A stretch of 39,680 bases of DNA from an uncultured Bacillota bacterium (GCA_949295785.1 CASFMJ010000087.1:1-39680), one strand, 5' to 3'. Counted from the first letter of the stretch, positions 6,892 to 16,542 are shown. Notes: generated by a model from the letters alone, not told the origin. A program made the numbers and translations.

Positions 6892-9141
6892 TTACTTGCG
6901 GGAATTCTTTATAGCAGCCTGTGCTGCAGCAAGCCTTGCCCCCGGAATTCTCAATGTTGAACAGGAAAAATGATTTATTCCTATGGATTCACAGAACTTT
7001 ATAGTTCCCGAATCGCCCCCATGTTCGCCGCATATTCCTATTTTCAGTTTAGGCTTTGATTTTCTTCCAAGAGACACTGCCATTTCTATCATTTTGCCAA
7101 CGCCTCGTTCATCCAGCGAGTAGAACGGGTTTCTGTCAAGTATGTCTCTTTTTATATACTCATCTATAAGATCCTCTGTATCCTCTCTTGATATTCCATA
7201 TACCAGCTCAGTAAGATCATTGGTACCAAAGGAAAAGAAGTCTGCTTTTTCAGCTATCATATCTGCCAGAAGAGCTGCTCTGGGTGTTTCTATCATAGTC
7301 CCGATACTGAAATCCATCGAAGCATCCATACGTTTGAGAGTTTCAAAAGCAGCCTTTTCAATGGTATCCCGCACATTTGTGAATTCCCTTACAGAACTTA
7401 TAAAGGGTACCATTATAGAAATATCCGGCTGCTGCTCCATATCTTCACCGGCCTCTACCGCAGCCTCTATTATAGCTTCAGTCTGCATTCTTACGATTTC
7501 CGGATGTATTACCGCAAGTCTGCTGCCTCTTTTTCCAAGAGAAGGGTTTTCTTCTTTCATAACAAGAATTTTCGCTGCCAGCTTTTTTTCCGATATCTTC
7601 AGTTTTTTAGCAAGCAGTTTTATTTCAGCTTCGCTATGGGGAAGAAATCTGTGGAACGAAGGATCAAGCAGTCTTATTGTTACCGGCCTGTCCTCCATTA
7701 TCTCAAAAATATGCCTAAAATCCGCTTTCTGATATGGTTTAAGTATCTCCAGTGCTTTTTTTCTTTCTTCGCCATCATCAGCTATTATCATTCTGATGAA
7801 ATCATATATTCTTGTTTCATCAAAAAACATATGCTCACTGCGGCATAGGCCCACGCCTTCTGCACCGAGTTTAAGCGCCAGTATGGCATCGTCAGGCGTA
7901 TCTATGTTGGCTCTGATGCCCACAGTTCTGAATTCATCTGCCCATTCCAGAATTTTATTAAAATTATTTTCTGTTTCCTTATCTATGGAGTCATCGCTTC
8001 TGAATTGCTTAAGTACCAGTTTATTCAGATCAGATGCCTTGATGTTTGCCACCGCTGTCTGTCTGTCTACTATTCCTTCACTGACCATATCCACAGCAAT
8101 CTTGACAGAAGCTGACGGAGTACGCCTGGCAGCTTTTGTCTCCAGCATATAAAGTTTTCCGTCTTCTACGGTAAACTCTATTTCCTGCATATTTCTGTTA
8201 TATCTTTCAATTAGCCCGGCTATCTGAAAAAATTTTTCATGAAGCGACGGAAAATAATCTTCCAGCCTCTGTATCTTCAGGGCATCTATATCTCTGAAAG
8301 ATATATCACCGCCCTGGCTTTTCATGAAAAACTCTCCGCATGGTGCTTTCTCACCTGTATTTGGATCTCTTGTAAAAACCGTTCCCGTGCATGAATTTTC
8401 ATTGAGGTTTCCAAAAGCCATGGCCTGCACCACCACTGCCATTCCCGTCTCTTTAGGTATTTCGTGCAGTTCTCTGTATGATCTTACAGCATATGAATTC
8501 CACTGTCCCATTGCGGCACTTACAGCATCTCTCAGCTGTTCATACGGATCCGAAGGAAAAGGTCTTCCGCTGCGCCTGAATATAATATCTTTATATTCCT
8601 CTACCGCTTCGAACAGCAGGGACTCTTCCATTTCATCCTCTTTACATTCTTCTCCTACTTTTTTCTTAAGCTTCTCATATGCCGCCAGGAAATTTGACGA
8701 CGAAATCTTTCTGACAGATGAACCGTATGTTCTTAAAAATCTGGTGTAACAGTCCAGTGCAAAACACATTCCCCCCGCTTTGGAAAGGCTCTGTATTACA
8801 TCATCATTGATACCCAGATCCAGCACGGCACCTTTCAGGGCAGGTATATTTACAACATTGCTTATACGTACTGAAACAAGCAGCGGGTTATCCCCGCCGC
8901 CGAATGTTCTGCCTGTAACTTCTTCTATTTCATGTATTTTTGCTTTCATCTCATCCATTAAGGCAGAAGAAAGCGAGCCTCCGTCTTCAAAAAATTTTTC
9001 GCATGCTTTTGTGGTTACAACAAAGCCATAGGGAACAGGAAGCCCCATTCCGGTCATTTCGGAAAGATTGGCTCCTTTCACACCGAGAAGATCTTTCATC
9101 TTCCGGCTTCCCTCATTAAAGGAACAGAGAAATTCTCCCAT
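6892..9141 (-). CDS. Pyruvate phosphate dikinase homologue lacking the phosphohistidine domain
   Basis: At 749 residues it is about 125 shorter than PPDK (about 875). The ATP-grasp part (1 to about 350) aligns from KGANLSEM to LYMLETK. The PEP/pyruvate barrel (about 393-749) has LLDPSFHRFLP, TMIETPRAAL, SFGTNDLTE and GICGEHGG with its catalytic cysteine. Between residues about 380 and 392 the sequence jumps directly from one to the other. The swivelling domain carrying the GGMTSHAAV-type catalytic histidine is absent, with no frameshift. Other PPDK motifs are altered: SVRSG reads SVRIS, LQTR reads LETK, GHRGCR reads GKRGSR. ppdK next to glyS is a common clostridial arrangement, so this probably occupies the ppdK locus. 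Normal ATP/Pi/pyruvate interconversion seems impossible without a histidine domain in trans. Start: AAAGG seven bases upstream. Confidence 0.9.
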   Translation of the reverse strand: MGEFLCSFNEGSRKMKDLLGVKGANLSEMTGMGLPVPYGFVVTTKACEKFFEDGGSLSSALMDEMKAKIHEIEEVTGRTFGGGDNPLLVSVRISNVVNIPALKGAVLDLGINDDVIQSLSKAGGMCFALDCYTRFLRTYGSSVRKISSSNFLAAYEKLKKKVGEECKEDEMEESLLFEAVEEYKDIIFRRSGRPFPSDPYEQLRDAVSAAMGQWNSYAVRSYRELHEIPKETGMAVVVQAMAFGNLNENSCTGTVFTRDPNTGEKAPCGEFFMKSQGGDISFRDIDALKIQRLEDYFPSLHEKFFQIAGLIERYNRNMQEIEFTVEDGKLYMLETKAARRTPSASVKIAVDMVSEGIVDRQTAVANIKASDLNKLVLKQFRSDDSIDKETENNFNKILEWADEFRTVGIRANIDTPDDAILALKLGAEGVGLCRSEHMFFDETRIYDFIRMIIADDGEERKKALEILKPYQKADFRHIFEIMEDRPVTIRLLDPSFHRFLPHSEAEIKLLAKKLKISEKKLAAKILVMKEENPSLGKRGSRLAVIHPEIVRMQTEAIIEAAVEAGEDMEQQPDISIMVPFISSVREFTNVRDTIEKAAFETLKRMDASMDFSIGTMIETPRAALLADMIAEKADFFSFGTNDLTELVYGISREDTEDLIDEYIKRDILDRNPFYSLDERGVGKMIEMAVSLGRKSKPKLKIGICGEHGGDSGTIKFCESIGINHFSCSTLRIPGARLAAAQAAIKNSRK

Positions 9142-9160
9142 GTTCTGACCTTTCCGTCAT

Positions 9161-10564
9161 TTAAAACGACAATCTTTCTTCAATATATGCACGTACATTT
9201 TCCACAGGTATTCTGACCTGTTCCATTGTATCCCTGTCACGAATTGTTACACACCCGTCTGTCTCAGTATCAAAGTCAACACATATACAGAAAGGTGTTC
9301 CTATCTCGTCTTCTCTTCTGTATCTTTTACCTATTGAACCGGAAGCGTCATAATCAGTCATAAAATATTTTGACAGTTCTTCATATACAGGTTCTGCTAC
9401 TGGAGCAAGCTTTTTAGCCAGCGGAAGTACTGCCGCCTTGAAAGGTGCCAGTGCGGGATGCAGTCTCAGTACTGTCCTCACGTCTTCCTTTCCGGAACCG
9501 TCTGTCAGTGTTTCTTCATCGTAGGCATCAACAAGAAATGCCAGAGTCACACGGTCTGCGCCAAGTGATGGTTCTATTACAAACGGTACATATTTTTCGC
9601 CTGTCTCAGAGTCTACATAACTGAGATCCTGTTTGGAGGTATTTATATGCTGGGTAAGATCAAAGTCTGTTCTGTCAGCTATGCCCCACAACTCTCCCCA
9701 GCCGAACGGGAACAGATATTCTATATCTGTAGTGGCATTGCTGTAATGGGACAGTTCCTCTTTTTCGTGATCCCTTGTCCTCACATTGTCCATGTCCATC
9801 CCCAGGCTTTTCAGGAAGTTGACGCAGTATTCCTTCCAGTATGCAAACCACTCAAGATCTGTGCCGGGTTTGCAGAAAAACTCCAGCTCCATCTGCTCGA
9901 ATTCTCTCGTCCTGAATGTGAAATTGCCCGGTGTGATTTCATTTCTGAAGGATTTTCCTATCTGAGCTATTCCGAAAGGAATCTTCTTTCTTGAAGTTCT
10001 CTGTACATTCTTAAAGTTGACAAAAATACCCTGAGCAGTCTCAGGTCTCAGATAGATCTCTGATTTGGAATCCTCTGTCACACCCTGAAATGTCTTGAAC
10101 ATCAGATTGAACTGACGTATGCCGGTAAAATCGGATTTACCGCATTCCGGACATTTTATCTCGTTTTCTTTTATATATTCCTCCAGCTTTTCATTGGACC
10201 AGCCGTCCACAACGACGCCCTCAATGCCGTTTTCGTGCATATAATCCTCTATGAGTTTATCAGCCCTGAATCTCGCTTTGCAGCCCTTACAGTCAATAAG
10301 AGGATCTGAGAAACCGCCTACATGACCTGATGCCACCCATGTCATGGGGTTCATAAGTATAGCCGCATCAAGGCCCACATTGAATTTTGATTCCTGGACG
10401 AATTTTCTCCACCATGCCTTTTTAACATTGTTCTTGAATTCCACTCCAAGAGGACCGTAGTCCCATGTATTGGCCAGACCTCCGTAAATTTCAGATCCGG
10501 GAAAGATAAATCCTCTGTTCTTTGCCAGCGCTACGATTTTTTCCATTGTTACGTTTTTCTTCAT
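9161..10564 (-). CDS. glyS: Glycyl-tRNA synthetase, dimeric type
   Basis: A 467-residue class II synthetase of the alpha2 bacterial/archaeal/eukaryotic type. The N-terminus [25 protein letters not shown] is diagnostic. Motif 2 is seen in [26 protein letters not shown] and motif 3 in [15 protein letters not shown] zinc-ribbon-like CKGC...CPEC insertion lies at about residues 92-141. It charges tRNA-Gly with glycine. It lies in the era-recO operon, 25 bases after the DUF4342 gene and 19 bases before the ppdK-like gene. An internal ATG seven codons in is an alternative start; the longer form is usual for the family. Confidence 0.96.
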   Translation of the reverse strand: MKKNVTMEKIVALAKNRGFIFPGSEIYGGLANTWDYGPLGVEFKNNVKKAWWRKFVQESKFNVGLDAAILMNPMTWVASGHVGGFSDPLIDCKGCKARFRADKLIEDYMHENGIEGVVVDGWSNEKLEEYIKENEIKCPECGKSDFTGIRQFNLMFKTFQGVTEDSKSEIYLRPETAQGIFVNFKNVQRTSRKKIPFGIAQIGKSFRNEITPGNFTFRTREFEQMELEFFCKPGTDLEWFAYWKEYCVNFLKSLGMDMDNVRTRDHEKEELSHYSNATTDIEYLFPFGWGELWGIADRTDFDLTQHINTSKQDLSYVDSETGEKYVPFVIEPSLGADRVTLAFLVDAYDEETLTDGSGKEDVRTVLRLHPALAPFKAAVLPLAKKLAPVAEPVYEELSKYFMTDYDASGSIGKRYRREDEIGTPFCICVDFDTETDGCVTIRDRDTMEQVRIPVENVRAYIEERLSF

Positions 10565-10589
10565 GTCTGATAAACCCTACCTATCTTTT

Positions 10590-11279
10590 CTATTCTTCCT
10601 TATTTTCATCATTATCGAACATATCTTCGATTTTTTCTTCTGCTGCGTCAAATGCTTCCTCGGCTTCGTCTCTGAAAGAGTTCTTCTTTTCTTTTATTCC
10701 GTTCCACATGTCTGCTGCCTTATCGGTAACATTTTTATAAGCATCAGCGCTCTTTTCTTTTATATCATTTACCATTTCAGGAGCCTTTTCCTTTACGTCA
10801 TCATAAATAGCAGCTCCCTTGGCGACAACTTCATCTACTACAACGCTTCCTTTCTCTTTAACATCACTTGCCAGATTTTCTGCCCGTCTTGTGATATCCA
10901 CAACACTTCCGTCATCTTTTGTAAGTTCAATGCGGCATTTGAATCCGAAAGCTGCCACAGCAGCAGCAAGGATACCCCATGGTGCAACAATAGTTCCCAC
11001 AAGACCTACAGTTACAGGTATATTAACTATAGTCTCGTCGTCTTTCTTTACAGAAATCTTGGTGACATTACCCTTCTTCACCAGTTCTTTTACCTTTTCC
11101 ACCGTTTCATCGGCAAATTCTCCGGCCTTGCACCCGGGCTTGATGTTTACAGTTTCTTCAATGGCAATTATGGCGTCAACCACACTTCCGTCAGCGGCTT
11201 CCAATGCTTCTTTTGCTTCTTTATATGACACTCCTGTTCTGTCTTTGACCAGTTCGATCTTTTCTAAAGTGATTTCCAT
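10590..11279 (-). CDS. DUF4342-like protein with N-terminal TS-N/UBA-like helix bundle
   Basis: A 229-residue protein. Residues 1-40 (EKIELVKDRTGVSYKEAKEALEAADGSVVDAI) look like the TS-N/UBA fold of EF-Ts. A DUF4342-like beta region (about 70-125) contains a short hydrophobic stretch (VTVGLVGTIVAPWGILAAAVAAFG). The C-terminal 95 residues are highly charged amphipathic helix repeats (DVKEKAPEMVNDIKEKSADAYKN), similar to apolipoprotein- or LEA-like tails. The ribosome site AAGGAGG is strong. Its place between recO and glyS inside a translation/repair operon hints at a housekeeping or envelope-stress role. No function is established by the sequence. Confidence 0.75.
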   Translation of the reverse strand: MEITLEKIELVKDRTGVSYKEAKEALEAADGSVVDAIIAIEETVNIKPGCKAGEFADETVEKVKELVKKGNVTKISVKKDDETIVNIPVTVGLVGTIVAPWGILAAAVAAFGFKCRIELTKDDGSVVDITRRAENLASDVKEKGSVVVDEVVAKGAAIYDDVKEKAPEMVNDIKEKSADAYKNVTDKAADMWNGIKEKKNSFRDEAEEAFDAAEEKIEDMFDNDENKEE

Positions 11280-11305
11280 CTCAATACCTCCTTAAAATTT
11301 CTTAT

Positions 11306-12061
11306 TCAGAAAAAGTATTCACTTTTCAGCTGTTTTATGTCCATGTGATAAGATATATAACGCTTCATTATCTCTTGCAGCTTCTGCTGCACATTGTCTT
11401 CAAGAGCTATTTTCTCAAAAGCGCTCATGGGCATTTTTCTGAAGTATTTTAATATATCTATTATATCAAAATCTGTTCTGTAAATCAATCTTCTGTTATC
11501 ATCAGCTGCAATCTTATCGGCACACCGGTGGCAGATCACTCCACCGTCTTCAATGCTGAAATACGTCTGCATGCCGCTTTCTGTATTTTTACCGCAGCAT
11601 ACGCATACATCAAGTTCCGGCATGGTGCCTAATATATCAAGAATCTTGACTATATATGCCATCACCAGTGTCTTATGTTTTTTCTCCCTTTTCTCCATAG
11701 CCTCAAGAAACTCTGTAAGAAGAGAAAATATTCTGGGCTGCGGAAGTTCTTCCGCCAGAACCTTATCTGTCAGTTCCAGAACATATGATGCTGCCATATA
11801 TTTGTCTATGTCTTCACCGATGGCGTAATAGCTTCTCAGCACCTGTCCGCTGTTGAGATTATAGCTGTCACGGTTTTTAAACAGTTCATATCTGCCATAT
11901 GTGAAAGCCCTTATGGCAAGAGCCGTCTTGTTCCTGCCCCCCTCTGTCAGTCCTGTTCCCACACTTATCTTGCCGAATTTTCTTGAAAACAGCCATATCA
12001 TCCGCCTTCCTCCTGCGGCCTTTACCTGCCTCAGGACTATACCTTCTGTATCCGTTATCAT
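11306..12061 (-). CDS. recO: DNA repair protein RecO
   Basis: A 251-residue protein with the RecO N-terminal OB-fold start (TDTEGIVLRQVKAAGGRRMIWLFSRKFGKI) and a four-cysteine zinc site, CVCCG near residue 151 and CHRC near 177. RecO works with RecF/RecR to load RecA on SSB-coated gaps. The gene overlaps the era stop by four bases (ATGA), a tight translational coupling normal for era-recO pairs. Confidence 0.93.
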   Translation of the reverse strand: MITDTEGIVLRQVKAAGGRRMIWLFSRKFGKISVGTGLTEGGRNKTALAIRAFTYGRYELFKNRDSYNLNSGQVLRSYYAIGEDIDKYMAASYVLELTDKVLAEELPQPRIFSLLTEFLEAMEKREKKHKTLVMAYIVKILDILGTMPELDVCVCCGKNTESGMQTYFSIEDGGVICHRCADKIAADDNRRLIYRTDFDIIDILKYFRKMPMSAFEKIALEDNVQQKLQEIMKRYISYHMDIKQLKSEYFF

Positions 12062-12942
12062 TGCTGATCCTTATATCCGAAATTGGAAAGAGCCAGATCC
12101 GAATCACGCCAGTTTTCTTTTACCTTGACCCAGAGTTCCAGATATACCTTGCATCCTAAAAGCGCTTCCAGTTCCTTGCGTGCGCTCTTTCCTATACCTT
12201 TCAGTTTTTTCCCTTCCTTGCCTATTATTATGCCCTTATGAGATTTTTTCTCACAATAAATTACAGCTCCGATACGTGTCAGCTTTTCTTCTTCCCTGAA
12301 GCTTTCAATTTCCACTGCGGCTCCGTGAGGTACCTCATCGCGTATATAATGAAGTATCTTCTCCCTTATTATCTCACTTGCAAGAAATCTTTCCGGATGA
12401 TCTGTGACCATGTCTGCGGGAAAATACATTGGTCCTTCCTGAAGATTTTCCTCTATGGCGCTGCACAGTTTTCCGATATTCTTACCTTCAAGAGCAGATG
12501 TTCCATATATGCCATCAAACACTTCCATTGCCTCATAAGCGTCATATATGGCTTTAAACTGATCCGGTTCCATCCTGTCTATCTTATTTATCACGAGAAA
12601 TTTGGGTGTATCCACTTTGCTGAGCATTCCGGCAATATAATTATCTCCGGGGCCTTTGTCAGGAGCCCCGTCAACAAGAAACAGGATAAGATCCACCTCT
12701 CTGAATGTACCTATGGCAGAGTCAGTCATATACTGTCCCAGTTTACTGTGAGGCTTATGAATACCGGGAGTATCAATAAACACCATCTGGGCAGTTTCCG
12801 TGGTATAAATTCCTCTTATGGTGTTTCTTGTGGTTTGAGGTTTATCAGCCGTTATGGACACCTTTTCCCCCAATATGGCATTCATAAGGGTGGATTTGCC
12901 CACATTGGGCCTGCCTACTATACCTATGAACCCTGTTTTCAT
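12058..12942 (-). CDS. era: GTPase Era
   Basis: A 294-residue GTPase with G1 GRPNVGKST (10-18), the conserved DKPQTTR switch region, G3 DTPGIH and G4 NKID. A C-terminal type II KH domain includes HKGIIIGKEGKKLKGIG. Era binds the 3' end of 16S rRNA and assists 30S maturation. It overlaps cdd upstream and recO downstream by four bases each. The length and every core motif are intact. Confidence 0.97.
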   Translation of the reverse strand: MKTGFIGIVGRPNVGKSTLMNAILGEKVSITADKPQTTRNTIRGIYTTETAQMVFIDTPGIHKPHSKLGQYMTDSAIGTFREVDLILFLVDGAPDKGPGDNYIAGMLSKVDTPKFLVINKIDRMEPDQFKAIYDAYEAMEVFDGIYGTSALEGKNIGKLCSAIEENLQEGPMYFPADMVTDHPERFLASEIIREKILHYIRDEVPHGAAVEIESFREEEKLTRIGAVIYCEKKSHKGIIIGKEGKKLKGIGKSARKELEALLGCKVYLELWVKVKENWRDSDLALSNFGYKDQQ

Positions 12943-13319
12943 AAGCGGAATCCCTCCGGAAGAATCTCATCCATTGTATATACCTTAAGAGAATCTGCAT
13001 CATCCCCGGTTATGATTTTGAACTCATCATCACAGAATTCTTTCATAAACTGGCGGCAGATACCGCATGGCCAGGCTTCTCCATCACTGGAAACTATGGC
13101 TATAGCCTCAAATTCTCTTTCTCCCTCTGAGATAGCTTTGACAAATGCAGTCCTCTCGGCGCAGATAGTAGCGCCAAACGATGAATTTTCAACATTTACT
13201 CCGGTAAATACCTCTCCGCTCTTTGAAAGCAGAGCTGCTCCTACCTTGAATTTTGAAAATGGGGCATATGCTCTGGGCAACATGGCACATGCAGTTTCAT
13301 AAAGCTGTCTGTACTTCAT
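12939..13319 (-). CDS. cdd: Cytidine deaminase
   Basis: A 126-residue tetrameric-type cytidine deaminase. The catalytic zinc site is CAERTAF (first cysteine and Glu) with PCGICRQ (other two cysteines). VNVENSSFGATICAER matches the substrate-binding segment. It converts cytidine or deoxycytidine to uridine forms for pyrimidine salvage. It starts three bases after ybeY ends and overlaps era. In many relatives dgkA lies between ybeY and cdd; it is absent here. Confidence 0.95.
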   Translation of the reverse strand: MKYRQLYETACAMLPRAYAPFSKFKVGAALLSKSGEVFTGVNVENSSFGATICAERTAFVKAISEGEREFEAIAIVSSDGEAWPCGICRQFMKEFCDDEFKIITGDDADSLKVYTMDEILPEGFRL

Positions 13320-13322
13320 GGC

Positions 13323-13775
13323 TTACCTCCTCAGGCCTAAATAATCCATTACTTTCTCTTCTTTTTCTCGCATTTTTTTCTTTTCATCTTCTTCCATATG
13401 GTCATATCCCATAAGATGTAGCATACTGTGGACAAACAGATAAACAAGTTCTCTTTCGAATGAGTGTCCGTATTCATGCGCCTGCTGTGTTATCCTCTGA
13501 CGGCAGATGACCACATCTCCAAGACAAAGTTCTCCTTGCTCAGGCATTTCACTCACATTCTCAAACTGCGGAAAAGACAGAACATCTGTAACGCTGTCAG
13601 TATTTCTGTATTCTCTGTTAAGTTGTCGGATTTCTTCCGGTTCTGTCAGAGTGAGACTTATCTCCGCTCTTTCAGTATCAACACCTTCTTCTTCAAGAAT
13701 AAATTCAGCAGCCTCAATAAGTTTATCCATTATCGCAGGCTCAAGTGCCTGTCCTTCTTCAAGATATATCTTCAT
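13323..13775 (-). CDS. ybeY: Endoribonuclease YbeY (rRNA maturation factor)
   Basis: A 150-residue metalloprotein with the defining zinc motif HSMLHLMGYDH near the C-terminus. YbeY acts in 16S rRNA 3' processing and ribosome quality control. The start MKIYLEEGQ was preferred because GGAGG lies six bases before this ATG; an upstream in-frame start would run into phoH. It overlaps the end of phoH by 17 bases. Confidence 0.94.
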   Translation of the reverse strand: MKIYLEEGQALEPAIMDKLIEAAEFILEEEGVDTERAEISLTLTEPEEIRQLNREYRNTDSVTDVLSFPQFENVSEMPEQGELCLGDVVICRQRITQQAHEYGHSFERELVYLFVHSMLHLMGYDHMEEDEKKKMREKEEKVMDYLGLRR

Positions 13776-14763
13776 CTTCAGCCTCCGGATTCTTTCTGTA
13801 ATAACGGTCGTAAGCACTGATTATCTTTTTGACCAGTTCGTGTCTTACCACGTCGCTTTCTTTAAGATAACAGAAGTCTATGTCACTGACCTGAGCAAGT
13901 ATTTTTGATGCTTCAACAAGCCCCGATTTTTTGCCTCGGGGCAGATCAATCTGAGTTACATCTCCTGTAACCACCACTTTTGAACCGAATCCCATTCTGG
14001 TCAGAAACATCTTCATCTGCTCTCTTGTGGTGTTCTGGGCTTCATCCAGTATTATAAAAGAATTATCCAGAGTACGTCCTCTCATATATGCCAGAGGCAC
14101 CACCTCTATGGCTTCTTTTTCTTTCATTCTGAGAGCAGCGTCTCGCCCCAGCACATCATAAAGGGCATCATAAAGAGGTCTCAGATACGGATCCACCTTA
14201 TCCTGAAGATCTCCGGGAAGGAATCCCAGCCTTTCACCCGCCTCCACAGCAGGTCTTGTAAGGATTATCTTCTGCACTTCCCTATTTTTAAATGCATTGA
14301 CCGCCATTGCCACAGCTATATATGTCTTTCCCGTGCCGGCAGGTCCTATTCCGAAAACAATGTCTTTTTTTCTTATACTTTCAACATATTTTTTCTGTCC
14401 TATGGTCTTGGGTTTAAGCGGTTTACCTTTATGTGTGAAGCAGATTATATCTTTATTGATGTTACTGTCTTTATAAGACAGGCCTTCTTTTTTTAGTCCG
14501 ATCACATATGACGACTTCTGTTTCCCCAGGCTTTCGCCATCTGCCAGTATTTTTATGAATTCTTCTATTATGCTCTGTGCAAGTTCCAGAGATTTCTCCT
14601 GGTCTTCAGGTGACATGTTTTCGTCAGCTTTAAATATAAGGCCATCATCCCTCTGGAATATCTGTACTCCTGTGTTTTCTCTTATCATATCCAGATTGGC
14701 ATCCATGTTGCCTAAAAGCTCCACACGGTCAATCTCCTGATTTATCTGAATTTTTCTCTCCAA
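13759..14763 (-). CDS. phoH: PhoH-family ATPase/ribonuclease
   Basis: A 334-residue protein. An N-terminal KH-like region is followed by the PhoH P-loop domain: Walker A FGIGPAGTGKTY (about residue 138), LTRPAVEAGERLGFLPGDLQDKVDPYLRPLYDAL and the Walker B-like FIILDEAQNTT. The likely start is TTG at 14763, seven bases after AGGAG. It sits in the conserved yqfD-phoH-ybeY order and is thought to work with YbeY in RNA metabolism. It overlaps yqfD by 35 bases. Confidence 0.93.
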   Translation of the reverse strand: MERKIQINQEIDRVELLGNMDANLDMIRENTGVQIFQRDDGLIFKADENMSPEDQEKSLELAQSIIEEFIKILADGESLGKQKSSYVIGLKKEGLSYKDSNINKDIICFTHKGKPLKPKTIGQKKYVESIRKKDIVFGIGPAGTGKTYIAVAMAVNAFKNREVQKIILTRPAVEAGERLGFLPGDLQDKVDPYLRPLYDALYDVLGRDAALRMKEKEAIEVVPLAYMRGRTLDNSFIILDEAQNTTREQMKMFLTRMGFGSKVVVTGDVTQIDLPRGKKSGLVEASKILAQVSDIDFCYLKESDVVRHELVKKIISAYDRYYRKNPEAEDEDIS

Positions 14764-15841
14764 TTAATATCTCCTGTTCTTCTCCTGCTTTAAGGCGCAC
14801 CTCAAGTGTAACGCCTACTTCTATTATATTTTCTTTATAGGAAAATTTCAAATCTTTCTTTAGTATCCGGGCATTTTCAGGCAAATTTTCCTTTGCCCAC
14901 TGCCTTATCTGCTGATTCACCTTGGCTTCTGCCTGTTCCCTTGTTTTTTCAGACTTATTTGTCACTATATCTTTCTCATCATCTTCCTGAACATCATCGT
15001 TATGGATGTACCTTTCCTGATTAAATTTAAGCCTGTATGGCGTTATTACTGTTATTTCCCCCTGAGCTTTCACAAAATACTCTTTTGCCTTGTTTTCGTC
15101 GTATACAGTGGGTTCAAGAGGAACACAACCCGAAATAAGTACTCTGCCTTTTTCAACATAATCTCCTTCTTCAACCAGCGCCAGACCTCTGTAGGTATCA
15201 ATGGATTCAATATATCCTGAAACATCTGACACGATATTACAATAATATTCACGTTGCTGCCTCGTGCCGGAAAGAGAGTTTTCTTCTTCCTGGCTGTTCA
15301 GTTCACTCTCAGATATATTAAGATAGATTTTTCTTCCTTCATATACAAGTTCTACCCATGTTATCTGAGGAAAAGTATCATAAATGTCTTCCTCAGCTTG
15401 TTCCCACTTTATCCGCGGAATAAAGGAACCTTCTTCTATACCTGAATCCGCAAGACATTTTCGCAGTTCCTCTTCGGGAATGCTTTTATATCCGCTGACT
15501 TCTATATTCCTGACAAAGTAAGACTGGGTCAGCACAAGCAGCATAATAATTAAAATGCCCGCCGCCTTCAGAGGCGCCGAAGCTATCTTTCCCAGACGAT
15601 ATGCCGCTCCCCGCTCTGATATCACTGTTATCCTGAATGCAGCGCCGGCCAGTTTTTTCAGAGTTTCCAGCTGAAAAGCCGTTATTTCGCAATATGTCTC
15701 AGTTTCCGATATTATTCTGATATTTCTCATATCCAGCCGGGCATTAAGAGCCCGGTCTATCAGTCTGTCCGCCCTGAACCCCTCAATCTTTATCTTTATC
15801 CGATGTACGGAAAAATTCAACTCTCTGTATGGTTCCTTCAA
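14729..15841 (-). CDS. yqfD: Sporulation protein YqfD
   Basis: About 370 residues with one clear transmembrane helix (LIIMLLVLTQSYFV). After it comes a large extracytoplasmic-type domain beginning SYFVRNIEVSGYKSIPEEELRKCL, the YqfD pattern. YqfD is needed in the mother cell at the engulfment stage of sporulation. The start is taken as TTG 15841, seven bases after GGAGG; another TTG at 15859 would add six residues. The gene overlaps the end of yqfC, as usual for this pair, and its presence supports an endospore-former. Confidence 0.88.
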   Translation of the reverse strand: MKEPYRELNFSVHRIKIKIEGFRADRLIDRALNARLDMRNIRIISETETYCEITAFQLETLKKLAGAAFRITVISERGAAYRLGKIASAPLKAAGILIIMLLVLTQSYFVRNIEVSGYKSIPEEELRKCLADSGIEEGSFIPRIKWEQAEEDIYDTFPQITWVELVYEGRKIYLNISESELNSQEEENSLSGTRQQREYYCNIVSDVSGYIESIDTYRGLALVEEGDYVEKGRVLISGCVPLEPTVYDENKAKEYFVKAQGEITVITPYRLKFNQERYIHNDDVQEDDEKDIVTNKSEKTREQAEAKVNQQIRQWAKENLPENARILKKDLKFSYKENIIEVGVTLEVRLKAGEEQEILIGEKNSDKSGD

Positions 15842-16046
15842 TGAGAAGCCTCCCCTCAAAGATTTCTTTTATAACAAAGTCACTGCCTGTCAGAGTAACA
15901 AATTTTTTTCCGGCAGACACTGTCAGGGAGGTCTCGCTTATCATCACTATAGCTTTTACATTTTCTATTGTTGCAAATCTTTCATCAGTTATGACTCTCG
16001 GTCTTCCAAAATCCATGTCATAGCTTAGTTCTTCTTTAAATCTCAA
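15783..16046 (-). CDS. yqfC: Sporulation protein YqfC
   Basis: An 87-residue YabP/YqfC-family protein with the conserved strand pattern (ITDERFATIENVKAIVMISETSLTVSAGKKFVTLTGSDF). The start is TTG at 16046, eight bases after a GGGGG run. It is the first gene of the minus-strand housekeeping operon. Small YqfC proteins partner with YqfD in sporulation. Confidence 0.9.
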   Translation of the reverse strand: MRFKEELSYDMDFGRPRVITDERFATIENVKAIVMISETSLTVSAGKKFVTLTGSDFVIKEIFEGRLLIEGTIQRVEFFRTSDKDKD

Positions 16047-16113
16047 ATTAAAAACCCCCTTTTCATTAATTGTATGAAAAGGGCCGCCGGTTGATTACCT
16101 GAATATGGCTTGC

Positions 16114-16542
16114 TCAGATGCTGATATTGTCTCCCGCTTTTATGACTCCTCCTTTTTCTACCCGTGCAAAGACCCCCTCTTCTGGCATTATGCATCTTCC
16201 CATAGTCCTGCCGATGATACAGCTGTCGTGACATTCTTTACCAATCTGCGTCACAACAAGCACAACATCTCCTATAGACAAAGCCTGACCTGTTTTTACT
16301 TTTCTCAGATCAATGCCTTCTGTTATGATATTTTCTCCAAAGCTTCCGTATTTTACAGGGGCGCCCTGCTTTCTGAATTCTTCTATTCTTTCCCATGCCA
16401 GAAGGCTCACCTGTCTGTGCCCGCTTCCCGCATGGCCATCACCTTCTATACCATAGTCCTTTATAAGCATAACGGGACCTTTAACCGGTTGCTTGGGAGT
16501 TCCTTTCTTTTTACTTATACATATTGCTCTTACAGTCTGCAT
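16114..16542 (-). CDS. MOSC-domain protein
   Basis: About 142 residues with the MOSC core: GIEGDGHAGSGHRQVSLL, GSFGENIITEGIDL and GKECHDSC, holding the family cysteine. MOSC domains relate to the molybdenum cofactor sulfurase C-terminus and carry persulfide or Moco-related sulfur. No other molybdenum gene is nearby. The start MQTVRAI was chosen for the AAAGGA upstream; 27 additional in-frame residues upstream look non-family. A stand-alone MOSC of this size is common in Clostridia. Confidence 0.87.
   Translation of the reverse strand: MQTVRAICISKKKGTPKQPVKGPVMLIKDYGIEGDGHAGSGHRQVSLLAWERIEEFRKQGAPVKYGSFGENIITEGIDLRKVKTGQALSIGDVVLVVTQIGKECHDSCIIGRTMGRCIMPEEGVFARVEKGGVIKAGDNISI

Noticed and set aside
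15783-15841. Frameshift between yqfC and yqfD
   Set aside because: The overlap of the two genes is normal for this pair, and each has its own plausible TTG start and ribosome site.
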